A stretch of DNA of 60,000 nucleotides from Branchiostoma floridae (lineage: Eukaryota; Chordata; Leptocardii; Amphioxiformes; Branchiostomatidae): contig NC_049990.1 in NCBI RefSeq assembly GCF_000003815.2, positions 11,088,985-11,148,984 of the forward strand, written 5' to 3'. Positions 36,960 to 48,222 of this stretch are shown piece by piece. The notes under the pieces were generated by a model that was not told the origin of the DNA, searched no databases, and worked only from the letters and a program-made list of their open reading frames with translations. The translations under genes were made by a program, and so were the position numbers. How positions within the stretch are numbered: the stretch's first letter is position 1; the number at the start of each line of letters is the position of its first letter.

Positions 36960-37960
36960 AAACACATGTCCCTTTTGCTGAACACTATTCACACACATGA
37001 ATAAAAACCTGCCCTGGTGCTGATCACCACCCACAGAAACACTCGTTCCAGGCACTGGACACCATCCGCACACACATGAAAGTATTCCCTGGTACTGAAC
37101 ATCATACACACACAGGCAAACACACCTTTCCGTGGTACTGAACACCATCAACACAAGTGCAAGTATGTCTGCCTCACACAAATTTAAAAATACCTGTCCT
37201 TGGTCCTGAACACCATACACACATTCATGAATACCTGTCCCTCGTGCTGAACACAACCCACGCACACATGTAAACATATCTGTCCCTGGTGCTGAACACC
37301 ATCCACACACATGTAAATATACCTGTTCCTGGTGCTGAACACCATCCACACACATGTAAATATACCTGTCCCTGGTGCTGAGTACCATTCACACACATGT
37401 AAGCATACCTTTTGATCCCTGGTGCTAAAACCATCAGCACGCATACATGCAAGCAAACATACCTGTCCCTGGTGCTGAACGCCATCCACACACATGCAAA
37501 CATACTATCCCTGGTGCTGTATACCATCCACTCACATGTAAACATACCTGACCCTGGTGCTGAAAGCCATCCACACACATGCCAACATACCTGTCCCTGG
37601 TGCTGAACACTATCCACTCACATGTAAACATACCTGTCCCTGGTGCTGAACACCATCCACACACATGTAAATATACCTGTCCCTGGTGCTGAACACCATC
37701 CACACACATGTAAATATACCTGTCCCTGGTGCTGAACACCATCCACACACAAGTAAGCATACATTTTGATCCCTGGGGCTAAAACCATCAGCACGCATAC
37801 ATGCAAGCAAACATACCTGTCCCTAGGGCTCAACACGTTCCGCACACAGGTACACACAACTGTCCTTGACACTGAATATATCTACACACAGGCAACATAC
37901 TTGTCCTTGGTGCTGAGCAACATCCACACATAGGAAAGCTTACCTGCCGTCCATGCAAGT
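36960..37960. repeat. 43 bp minisatellite with higher-order repeat
   Basis: Tandem repeats of a 43 bp unit containing CCTGTCCCTGGTGCTGAACA and CATCCACACACATGTAAATA; clean units start at 37633, 37676 and 37719. The outer units are diverged. A variant block with TTTTGATCCCTGG and CAGCACGCATACATGCAAGC occurs at about 37401 and again at about 37756, giving a higher-order period of about 355 bp. On the minus strand all three frames are open over long stretches because 43 is not a multiple of 3 and the unit has no stops there, which explains the Cys/Val-rich frames. Confidence 0.9.
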
Positions 37961-38670
37961 AAATTGAAAAAATATTGAGACTGTACAGCTATTGCCATTT
38001 TGCCTTGAGTTTTAATGGATAATCTATTCCTAGCTATAGCAACATGTCATAACTAATTAAACCGGTCTGGGCACCGCGAGCTAGATACCTAGAACATCAT
38101 CGATATCGGTCCAGTATAATATTCAGAATACTCGTTCAACACAAGATCTTAACACAAGACCAGTTCCAATGACATCATAGACGTATTAGAACGTGCCTAT
38201 CCCCATGTTCATTTCCTGTAGGTTTGACTCAATCATGACAAAGTAATTGCGATCATAAATCACCACAAACTAAAATCGATTCAGTGTAAATGGACTCCCA
38301 ACCAAAGGCCGGGAAGGCCGGCCGGTACGCGTAGGATGTCGACAAGACAAAATTTAGTTCGATCGTTCGGTGAGGTAAAACAGATGTCTGTGCGCGTAAA
38401 TCACTACAAGTCCTCACAAGAACATAATTATTTCAATGAAGCATTGATCTATGTCGGTGTGCGCGAGTGCTGTTCATTGGAAAGTCAATAAAGACGACAA
38501 GTTCATAAACGAGCGATAAAACGTCTTCCCACGCACTGCCTATATATTACGCCATTGGGAGTTCACTATCAGCTAATTAGTTTCATAAACTATACTTGAA
38601 TGATGTCATTGGCGAATAAAAAAGAAGTTTTAAGCCTTGAAGTGTCGAATATACCGAATGTGTGTATTTA
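37961..38670. other. Intergenic, no gene seen
   Basis: No recognisable feature. Confidence 0.5.
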
Positions 38671-38975
38671 GGTGGGTTAACACTTGCGTATATATTCAAG
38701 TCCGTATGAGGTCCTTATGGAAGTCATAGCCTCTATCAGGCTCCACAGGCTGCTGGAATAATATAATAGAAATTGGACGAATGTAGACAGATAACATGCC
38801 AGACGAGTTATCTGTGTCGCACACCCCATACTCATTGGCCAGCTAACTCCTCTGGAATGTTGGTGTATACTTTTTCTTATTTCTACTATTTCTCCAGCGA
38901 CAAGGTAGAGGCTAAAAACTCCATACGGACCTCATTCTGATTTGAATACTAGTATATACACACGTGTGAACCACC
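38671..38975. mobile_element. Inverted-repeat element with about 70 bp TIRs
   Basis: The left end GGTGGGTTAACACTTGCGTA and the right end (reverse complement GGTGGTTCACACGTGTGTAT) continue as imperfect inverted arms to TAGCCTCTA on both sides. Total about 305 bp. ATTT beside both ends is a candidate target duplication. No coding capacity. Confidence 0.7.
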
Positions 38976-40089
38976 ATTTGTTCGTTTACGGGCCATTCTG
39001 TAGAGCGTACTGCCACAGGGAGGCAAGTTCACTTGCTGTTTTCAGTAACAATGTGTATTAAACAGGGAAGCTCTTTTACAAGCTCGAGGCACCTCCCAGA
39101 ACACAGGATCCCAGTTCTTAGACGAGAATACTTCATATTTTACGACATGCCCCTGCATTGAATATATCAGCCCAACATTGAAGCATTGCTAATAGGATGG
39201 CGCATCTTGTTCCGTGACCTCTCAACATCATTATTCCGGTACATATTAATGGCCCATGTTAATGGTGTATGGTTTATATAATGGCTGGTAAATAGATTAA
39301 TAGCCTATTAACCTGTGAGGCAACAGATGTTAAAGCATTGATAGAAGTGTCTAAACAGTACATTTACTTGCACGGTACACAAAGTAAGTTAATCACCATT
39401 TAAACATATGTACGATGTGTCTGTGTAAATGTACATGTAAATGAACATAGGGGATAATGATAAAGTCTGTTTATGATTCGGCTGTGCTTTGAAGGGTAGA
39501 TAAATATTTGATGATCTTTTTACGAACATGTTTGAAATGCGTCAACAATAACACCAATATAAAGATTACGATAGGCCTGCGGCTACATAATAGGTTGGGC
39601 ATGACTCTGGGAAATGTTGGTCATGTTTGAGTGCGTTGAACATGAATTCCTAATACTTTTACATGCATTTCATACTACAATCATGACAGTGATAATGGCA
39701 TCATCACATGGATAGAATAATATCTCAATTTTGAAGCTTACACAAAATCGGGCTTATAGATAATGTAAGATTAAACTATATTAGAATAAAACATATTTCG
39801 TCCCTGAGGGAAATGGTAGACAATAACAGCCAATTTCATCCCGTGTAATAGTCTAGCTGATAAGGTACCATCTGTTAAATGACATGGCTGAATCCTGTCT
39901 CAACTTTAACAGCTCTAAAGCGCAACCTGGCCGATGCCGATAAGGCATTTTTATCCCCCGTAACATTTAAACGTTTGGTCCGACCTTGTGAGTACAGGTC
40001 GGTAACTGCTCTTTGACACTATCCTCATACAAACCGCTGTTAGACTATCAAGTACGCCAATGTTTTGACCCATAATCTTTCAATGACGT
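38976..40089. other. Intergenic, no gene seen
   Basis: No recognisable coding or repeat content. Confidence 0.5.
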
Positions 40090-40222
40090 ACATTACGACT
40101 TAGCATCTAATCGTGTTGTTCCTGGAAAGCTCAGTGTGTTACTGGAATACCTGTGGCACTGTGTTTCAACTAGTGTTGATCCCTGTTCGGTATAGGCCGA
40201 ATAACATTACGACTTAGCATTT
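40090..40222. repeat. Solo copy of the GGAAAGCTCAGTG repeat
   Basis: About 115 bp from TAATCGTG to GACTTAGCATTTA, preceded by the tail of another copy (CATTACGACTTAGCATC). The same unit occurs three times in tandem at 44651-44985. Confidence 0.8.
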
Positions 40223-40388
40223 ACACGGCACGAAAAACGGTATTTAAGGATGCTGAAACCATGCGTAATGTTGACGTATTTTCCTCCTTTACGGCTCTAT
40301 ACACCACTTATACGAGTACGTAAATATTGCCTTTAAGTGGTCTTTCTGTAGGTCCGTGTTAGTCCTTATTTTCCGGTTTTCCCGTTGT

Positions 40389-41220
40389 CTTTCAGCAGCT
40401 TAAAGATGTCGTAAATGATTTTTAAAACCCCCTTAAAACTTGCTTAAAGTTCACGTTTATTTGATCTAAAGCCTCTTTACGTCTCATATATAATTGCATT
40501 AAGTGGATTATAACGTGTGTTTTAGTGCCTTTTCAGCAGCTTAAAGTTGCCATAAATACTTATTAAAACGCCCTTAAGACATGTTTAAACTTCACGTTTA
40601 TTTGATCTTAAGCCTCTTTACGTCTCATATACGTGTGCATTTAGAGGATTATAACGTGTGTTTAGGTGCCTTTTCAGCAGTTTAAAGTTGCCATAAATAT
40701 CTATTAAAATGCCCTTAAGACATGTTTAAAATTCACGTATATTTGATCTAAAGCCTATTTACGTCTAATATACGTGTGCATTAAGTGGATTATAACGTGT
40801 GTTTAGGTGCCTTTTCAGCAGCTTAAATTTGCCATAAATACTTATTAAAACGCCCTTAAGACATGTTTAAACTTCACGTTTATTTGATCTAAAGCCTATT
40901 TACGTCTCATATACGTGTGCATTAAGAGGATTATAACGTGTTTAGGTGCCTTTTCAGTAGCTTAAATTCGCCATAAATATCTATTAAAACGCCCTTAAGA
41001 CATGTTTAAACTTCACGTTTATTTGATCTAAAGCCTATTTACGTCTCATATACGTGTGAATTAAGAGGATTTAATGTGTCTATATTTTTCTTTTTAGCAG
41101 CTTAAAGTTGTCATAAATACGTACTAAAACACCCTTAAGACATGTTTAAAGTTCCCTCTGTACGTCTCATATACGTGTGCATTAAGTTGATTATAAGGTG
41201 TGGATAAGTGCCATTTTAGG
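40389..41220. repeat. 141 bp satellite, six units
   Basis: Units start at about 40389, 40530, 40671, 40812, 40951 and 41091 (spacings 141, 141, 141, 139, 140). Landmarks in each are TTTTCAGCAGCTTAAA, CGCCCTTAAGACATGTTTAAA, CTTTACGTCTCATATACGTG and GATTATAACGTG. The last unit has a deletion and is more diverged. Confidence 0.9.
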
Positions 41221-42394
41221 AGAATAATCATTGGCACATTTTAAAGCAAGAAAATACAATGGATGAAACTTTGAAATTTTATTGAATTACGAGAAAATAT
41301 TACATGGAAAAGTAAAAAAAACCTACAGCCTACTAGGTATTTGTGGCCTTTCATTCTGATGTAGTCGGCAGTTGAAACAATCACAACGGTTGCGCAATTC
41401 CGTGCAGCAGTCCACAGTCCCATTTCCAGTGTCGGGTGAAGCGTCTCGGCGTAAGTTAAAAAGAGCACACCCGTAACTACAGTTCCATCTGGTCACCACA
41501 GGAATAAGAATCCGGTAAGATCTAGAGTAGTGGCCGATATGACTCGTGCTGTTGGATGGTCCTGGATTCTGTGAACGCGAAACATGTTCAGCTTGCAGTG
41601 TCGGCTTCTATTAATCCGGATGGTACAAGGGCCGTGATTTCCATTATTCTGTGTCGATTTCCAACAACAACAGCTTTTACAGAATGATAGCCACCTCGTA
41701 TCTTTGAGTCAAATTCCGTCACCGGGGGTCCTAGGCGGTAAAAGCGGTGTCGCGGCCACAACTTGAAGGCTAGAACAGGCCCAAACTTTCTTCAATACTT
41801 CTCTTCAAAAATGAACGCCTGGAAAATAACCGCTCCTTGTCGTACGTATGGCCCGTAAATTTGAACCCCCCACTCTTTTCTGCCATTGGATACATCCTAT
41901 CACATGACACAGCTGTGCCACAGACGGACCAAGGAAGTTCAACCTCCTTGGACGGACGGAGGTGTGCGCCCCATGGCGAGTACGAAATAACGCTGAATAA
42001 ATTTACATCTTGCCTGCCCACGCAAATCACCATAATTAACCCAAACAAACACGAGCAACACGAGATCTTCGGAGAAGACACCGCCTGTGTGCACAAACTG
42101 TTCTTTCTCGACGCTTGCTTGTAGATAAAGAAATAAACATATTTCGTACATTTACCTGTTGTAAGAACTGCTTGCCGTTTTATAGAGAAAACACAACTCA
42201 CTGCACAAAACGCTATACCTACTACATCCTTATTCTTCAAGCAGAGGTTGAGTCGCGGAGATATTCATAGCAGTAGTCGGGATTTCTACCGTCTCTTAGC
42301 TCGAGTGTCAACTTGCCACAAAGAAAACAGGCGGCCTCACCCTGATGTAGACCCTGGAATTTCAGAACATATATGCGGTATAAAATGAAAAGGA
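41221..42394. other. No supported gene
   Basis: A 156-codon minus-strand frame (41770-42240) and an overlapping plus-strand frame (41837-42124) have no recognisable domain. A minus-strand stretch at about 41580-41760 vaguely recalls a Harbinger-type transposase but was not accepted. The near palindrome at 41930-41950 matches the one at 28460-28480. Confidence 0.4.
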
Positions 42395-44085
42395 AAGGGT
42401 CTCCTCCTGTTCGCAGAAACTGCGCTTCAAACATGCCGTATGTTCAGCAGAAGAAGGCAACGTTTCAAAAAATCTTTGAGACGGTATTAGCTAATAGATT
42501 AAACGGGGGTAGTGCCCCCAAGTTTGCTTAAGCTACGCGGATTCAAAGATTAAACATGTCGTATGTTCAACAGAAATACGCAACATTTCATATACGTCTT
42601 GGCAACATATAAGGTAAACGGGGGAGGTCTCCCCTAGTTCGCTTAAACTGCGCGGATTCAAAGATTAAACATGTCGTATGTTCAACAGAAATACGCAACA
42701 TTTCATATACGTATTGGCAACATATAAGCTAAACAAAGGAGGTCTCCCCTAGTTCGCTTAAACTGCGCGGATTCAAAGAGTAAACTTGTTGTATGTTTTA
42801 CAGAAATACGCAACATTTCATATACGTTTTGGCAACATATAAGCTTAACGGGGGAGGTCTCCCCTAGTTCGCTTAAACTGCGCGGATTCAAAGATTAAAC
42901 ATGTCGTATGTTCAACAGAAATACGCAACATTTCATATACGTCTTGGCAACATATAAGCTAAACAAGGGAGGTCTCCCCTAGTTCGCTTAAACTGCGCGG
43001 ATTCAAAGAGTAAACTTGTTGTATGTTTTACAGAAATACGCAACATTTCATATAGTATACGTCTTGACAACATTTAAGCTAAACAAGGGAGGTCTCCCCT
43101 AGTTCACTTAAACTGCGCGATTCAAAGATTAAACATGTCGTATGTTTTACAGAAATACGCAACATTTCATATACGTTTTGGCAACATATAAGCTAAACGG
43201 GGGAGGTCTCCCCTAGTTCGCTTAAACTGCGCGGATTCAAAGATTAAACATGTCGTATGTTCAACAGAAATACGCAACATTTCCTATACGTCTTGACAAC
43301 ATTTAAGCTAAACGGGGGAGGTCTCCCCTAGTTCGCTTAAACTGCGCGGATTCAAAGATTAAACTTGTTGTATGTTTTACAGAAATACGCAACATTTCAT
43401 GTACGTCTTGACAATATATAATCTAAACGGGGGAGGTCTCCCCTAGTTCGCTTAAACTGCGCGGATTCAAAGAGTAAACTTGTTGTATGTTTTAGAAATA
43501 CACAACATTTCATATACGTCTTGACAACATTTAAGCTAAACGGGGGTGGTCTCCCGAAGTTCGCTTAAACTGCGAGGATTCAAAGATTAAACTTGTTGTA
43601 TGTTTTACAGAAATACGCAACATTTCATATACGTTTTGGCAGCATATAAGCTAAACGGGGGAGGTCTCCCCTAGTTCGCTTAAACTGCGCGGATTCAAAG
43701 ATTAAACATGTCGTATGTTCAAAACAAATACGCAACATTTCATATACGTTTTGGCAACATATAAGCTAAACGGGGGAGATCTCCCCTAGTTCGCTTAAAC
43801 TGCGCGGATTCAAAGAATAAACATGTCGTATGTTCAAATGAAATACGCAACATTTCATATACGTCTTGGCAAATATATTAACGGGGGAGGTCTTCCCTTC
43901 TTTGCGTAAATGACGGTTCGAAATAAATTATATATATGGCATCCTTCGGTCAATATTGACCATGGTATACGCAACATTTTATATAACATAAAATAGCGCA
44001 TATAAGCTAACCGTGAGAGGTTCTCCCCTGTTCGAATTAAACCTTGCGCACAGAAAGTTTGAATACGTCAAATGTTTTCGGAATA
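42395..44085. repeat. 115 bp satellite with internal hairpin, about 15 units
   Basis: The clean core has units starting at 42623, 42738, 42853, 42968, 43088, 43202, 43317, 43432, 43545, 43660 and 43775, mostly 115 bp apart. Each holds GGGGAGGTCTCCCC, a perfect 6 bp inverted repeat around GT, then TTCGCTTAAACTGCGCGG, then a variable block (AAACATGTCGTATGTTCAA or AAACTTGTTGTATGTTTTA), then AATACGCAACATTTCATATA. Units at both ends are diverged (42395-42620 and 43880-44085). One unit has a 5 bp insertion (near 43052). Confidence 0.92.
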
Positions 44086-44396
44086 GCTAAAAAACACAGA
44101 AGATTATTGTATTTGACTTTGTATTGTATTGTATTTGTATTTGCTGAGGTATAAACATAACATTTTGTACCAGAAAGCGCAATAATTTTCAGTTTTGACT
44201 GTACATCTTGCCACTGTTATAAAACAGATGACGCAATGTTTTATCTAACACCAGACAAAGGTTTATTACATTTGACTTAGCCGGTTAACATGTATTTTGT
44301 GACAGATCTAGAGAAACGGTATTTGTCCGTTTTGACAGAAAATATTTTCGAGACATTTAAGTTGACTTTTCGGCATACTAAAATACATGTAAAATT
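44086..44396. other. No gene seen
   Basis: AT-rich stretch after the satellite with a TATTGTATTTG microrepeat near 44118-44142. Confidence 0.4.
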
Positions 44397-44496
44397 NNNN
44401 NNNNNNNNNNNNNNNNNNNNNNNNNNNNNNNNNNNNNNNNNNNNNNNNNNNNNNNNNNNNNNNNNNNNNNNNNNNNNNNNNNNNNNNNNNNNNNNN
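44397..44496. other. Assembly gap (100 N)
   Basis: Round-number gap between the 115 bp satellite and the GGAAAGCTCAGTG repeats. The content is unknown but may be repetitive. Confidence 0.95.
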
Positions 44497-44650
44497 TTAG
44501 ATTTACAAACGCTGAAATCTTCCGTAAATACCAAATGTATGTTTCCGATGCCTTTGATAGATCTTAAAATCTGCTGAAATATTTCTCCGCCTTTAGGGGC
44601 TTTATACGTATCTCTAAAACTTTGCTTAAAAAGTTGTTTTCGTGCTGTGT

Positions 44651-44985
44651 TAATACTTTTGTTCCGGGAAAGCTCAGTGTGTTACTGGAATACCTGTGGC
44701 ACTGTGTATCAATTAGTGTTGATCCCTGTTCGGTATAGGCCGAATAACATTACGACTTAGCATTTAATACTTTTGTTCCGGGAAAGCTCAGTGTGTTACT
44801 GGAATACCTGTGGCACTGTGTTTCAACTAGAAGTGTTGATGCCTGTTCGGTATAGGCCGAATAACATTACGACTTAGCATCTAATAAATTTGTTCGGGGA
44901 AAGCTCGGTGTGTTACTGGAATAACTGTGGTAATGTTTGTCAACTAGTGTTGATCCCTGTTCGGTACAGGCCAAATAACGTTATG
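44651..44985. repeat. GGAAAGCTCAGTG tandem repeat, three units
   Basis: Units start at 44651, 44765 and 44882 (spacings 114 and 117) with landmarks TTGTTCCGGGAAAGCTCAG, GTGTTACTGGAATACC, GTTGATCCCTGTTCGGTA and GGCCGAATAACATTACG. The third unit is more diverged. A further copy is at 40090-40222. Confidence 0.88.
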
Positions 44986-45793
44986 TGCACGCCACGTATG
45001 ATAAACTATATACTAGGGTAAAGTTTCACTGGCGAAAACTAGTGGATGCTAGTGGAAACGTCTGACCGTTTCCAGAATCATAAACGGTTGCTTGAATAAA
45101 TTCGTTTGGTATATAGAGTAAAGAAAATACTGTAACAGTAGAGAGGAATGACTTACGATTTATTTCAATTGTGGCTATATTTGGAATGAGGGGGAATGAA
45201 GTAACCCCAAAATAGATAGAAATAATGCCATCAAAGACAAAGATCCTTCTTTGTTCTTATCCGATAGTGAACAAAATGTACAGCAAATTTGCATTCAGAA
45301 ACAGTGCTAATTTTACATACACAACGTTAATAGCAATGGAGAGACTGTGGATTATTTTACTGTTGAGAGTATCCTTTTAAAATGCAATCTACAAAATCTA
45401 TGTATGGTTGACCTTTTTATGTACATTGCCATTGGGACACTCAGTGATATTGGAAAACTTTACGTACCAGTAGATATCCCTTACAAGTCACAATGTTATA
45501 AATTTTACATACCCAATGACCGTCATGTACCATCTGTCGGCTGATTTCTATAATGTAGCTAATATACCTATCATACTTGACATCATGAATTATTCTTCCG
45601 CTCCCCATTTAACGTTAACTATCAAACATTATAATCAAAAGCACATAACCAGACTCCGAAGTCTTTTTTTCTATTCCTCGAAATTGCAGCAAAATAGATA
45701 GTTCTCTCCGAGATAACATAAGTCAAACAGAACCAGTGAAATGGAGTGTACTTTGAAAATCACCATTATCGATTTATGGAATTTTGGTAGTTA
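44986..45793. other. No gene seen
   Basis: Two short frames (45347-45544, 45516-45701) have no domain. No repeat was recognised. Confidence 0.4.
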
Positions 45794-46770
45794 ATCTCGA
45801 AAAGATGTCTTTGGCTGCGTAGGAGTGAAAGACATTCACGTTTTACTCTATGATCATTCACCAGTAAAACAGTAACTTAATTATACAAAGTACTACGTGT
45901 ACATCCGTCGTCTGCCCCATCAAATTATTTCTAGTAAGCAAAGTTAGGACAGAACTAGAATATCTACATGTATTGTAGCTAATCTCAAAAAGATGTTTTT
46001 TTCACTGTGTAGGCGTGCATGCCAGTCTTGCACGTTTTATGCAATTGTCATTTACTAAAAGTAACGCATGGTTCAAAGTGAAGGTACAAGCACCAGTGCT
46101 GATGTAAAGTACTCCGTATACATACGTCTATCGTCTGCCCCGTCATCTTTGGGTACTTTCATGCTTTAGAACACAACTAGAATATTGATTGCAGCAAATC
46201 TCGAAAAGATGTTCTTCCCTGCGTAGGCGTGCTTTCAAGCCTTTCACGTTTTATGCGATCATCGTTTACCAACAGTAATTCATGGTTTAACGTGAAGGTA
46301 CAGGCACTAGTGCTGATACAAAGTACCCAGTATACATCTGTCGTCTGCATCAAAGTAACTCAGAACACAACTAGAATATTTTTGCGATTAATCTTGAAAA
46401 GATGTGACCTTGACTGTATAGGCGTGCATGCAAGCCTCCCACGTTTTAAGCGATCATCATTTACTAACTGTAATTCATGGTTTAAAGTGAAGGTACAAGC
46501 ACTTATACAAAGAAGTAGGTATACATTCGTCGTCCGTCCCATCAAACTAGACTAACTTACAACACAACTAGACTATCTATTGCGGCTAATGTCGAGAAGA
46601 TAATGTCCTTGGCTGCGTAGGCGTGCATCAAGCCGTCCACGTTTTACGCGATGATCGTTCACTAACAGTACGTAGTAATTCATGGTTTAACGATAACACA
46701 CAAGAACTGATACAAAGTATCACATCCGCAGTATGTCCCATAAAACTAGACAAACCATCTAGCTGCGTAC
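45794..46770. repeat. Diverged tandem repeat, about 195 bp, five units
   Basis: Units begin at about 45794, 45982, 46198, 46391 and 46589 (spacings 188, 216, 193, 198). Each has ATCTCGAAAAGATG or a variant, GTAGGCGTGCAT, CACGTTTTA.GC, TTCATGGTTTAA, a block near CAAAGTA, and CGTCGTCTGCCCCATCAAA or a variant. Divergence between units is high, so it is older than the 115 bp array. Confidence 0.8.
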
Positions 46771-47850
46771 ATGAAAGAATAGGGTCGTCACGGAGATGAA
46801 AGCATCTTTAAACATGGTGGGCGCCAGGCCTGACGGTTACATTACGACTGTCTGAGATAACGACGATTAACGGCTTTCGTGTGGGTTGTTTCTATTAAAC
46901 ACTGTCAATTGCGTAATGGGATTTCCAGACACACTTATCGTAAACCGTTAATGAAGACATCGGGGTCAACTAAGGTAGCAAAATGTGGTATTTATTTTCT
47001 ATTATTATGTAATCATGACATAATGATCTCAATCAATATCTTTCAGATGCCCTGGAGTAACATATTTTTAATATAAATGACTTTCTTTCTAGCTCAAAAG
47101 TAAAGCCAAACGGTACGGGACTCTTGAGTTCAGGCCTCTTGTCATGCCGATTGGAAAAATGCCTACATGGAAGATAAAGACATGCTAAAATTCATTTTTC
47201 ATCACGAAGAGAGCAACGCTTATGCATTGAGTATTGAAATGACATCAGATGTCTATGATAAAAGAGGCACAGTTATAGTTTATCACATGCGTTGTCTACA
47301 TGCTGGTACCAAACAAAGTTAAAAGCGACTATAAGCGCAAAAGTTTGATTCCCATGCAAGTGAACCTCGGAAAAAGTTTAAGAAGTTTTTGCCTTACGTC
47401 CTGATTGGTCTTCCTTGTCCCATTACCTGTAAACAGTTGCAATTTGTTATGAGATTGGCAGGGGGCGTAGCTGCACAGTCCATGTAGTAGGCAAGAGCAG
47501 TTTCGAAACGTTGGGACTGGTGAGAACCAGGATGGTTACAAGACTCGAAAATAGGACATGCATAAATGCTATTACACTTTCTTCATTAGCAGTCTTTCAG
47601 TATATTTGTTTCAAATACTTTGCGATAAGCATCGTTAATTAAATGCTAATGATGGGCACAGTGAATTATACTCTGAAATACATGTTCCTAGGTCACCAGT
47701 CATTTGAGCAACATACAATCAAAGTATGCAATAATCTTACTATCACAACTTGTGGCAAAAGAAACTGTCTGATAGTCAATTTTCCATACTAGTTCGGGAC
47801 GAACTAGCGCTGTCTCTCAGAACAGTGGCCAGGCACATCGAACTAGCATT
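46771..47850. other. Intergenic, no gene seen
   Basis: No recognisable coding content. TTTCGAAACGTTGGGACTGG near 47500 looks like a fragment of a dispersed repeat, not identified. Confidence 0.4.
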
Positions 47851-47973
47851 GGGGGGGGGGGGGGGGGGGGTATGGCATGCCCCCCCTTTTTCCCCCTTTC
47901 TTTTAAAATTACCAAAAGGGGGCCCTAAAAAAACCCCCGCCCCCCGGGCCCCCCAAGAAAATAAAATTCAAAC
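47851..47973. other. Probable sequence artefact before a gap
   Basis: A run of about 20 G is followed by about 100 bases in which almost every base is expanded into a homopolymer run (C runs, T runs, AAAAAAA, GGGGG), directly before an N gap. This looks like a low-quality read end rather than genomic sequence. Confidence 0.65.
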
Positions 47974-48073
47974 NNNNNNNNNNNNNNNNNNNNNNNNNNN
48001 NNNNNNNNNNNNNNNNNNNNNNNNNNNNNNNNNNNNNNNNNNNNNNNNNNNNNNNNNNNNNNNNNNNNNNNNN
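47974..48073. other. Assembly gap (100 N)
   Basis: It hides the 5' end of the LINE that follows. Confidence 0.95.
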
Positions 48074-48222
48074 GCGGCCATGAGAAGACGCGCGTCACCT
48101 GTGCTCCGTATGTAATTGAACTTCAAGCGCGTTTGCTTGTGCTGCAGAGTGATCTTATAACTTATATCGTTCATAGTGCATAGTTTATACGTCTGCTCAA
48201 AAGTTTAATTCTCAAGATTAAC

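Noticed and set aside
36954-37872. Overlapping minus-strand frames of 60-144 codons rich in Cys, Val, Gly and Trp, resembling a repetitive protein
   Set aside because: They are translations of a 43 bp minisatellite that has no stops on that strand. All three frames are equally open, so there is no sign of coding selection.
41580-41760. Minus-strand stretch reading GGYHSVKAVVV...ITALVPSG, faintly like a Harbinger-type transposase
   Set aside because: Too short, without the DDE residues, and not continuous with the longer frame at 41770-42240. Resemblance is at chance level without a profile search.
41770-42240. 156-codon minus-strand frame
   Set aside because: No domain, signal peptide or compositional bias; a plus-strand frame overlaps it and no splice context was found.
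40389-44085. Regularly spaced repeats as a CRISPR array
   Set aside because: The whole 141 or 115 bp unit is repeated with no unique spacers, no cas genes are present, and the window is animal-like nuclear DNA.
47750-48115. 121-codon frame across the gap before the LINE
   Set aside because: It depends on artefactual homopolymer sequence and N bases.
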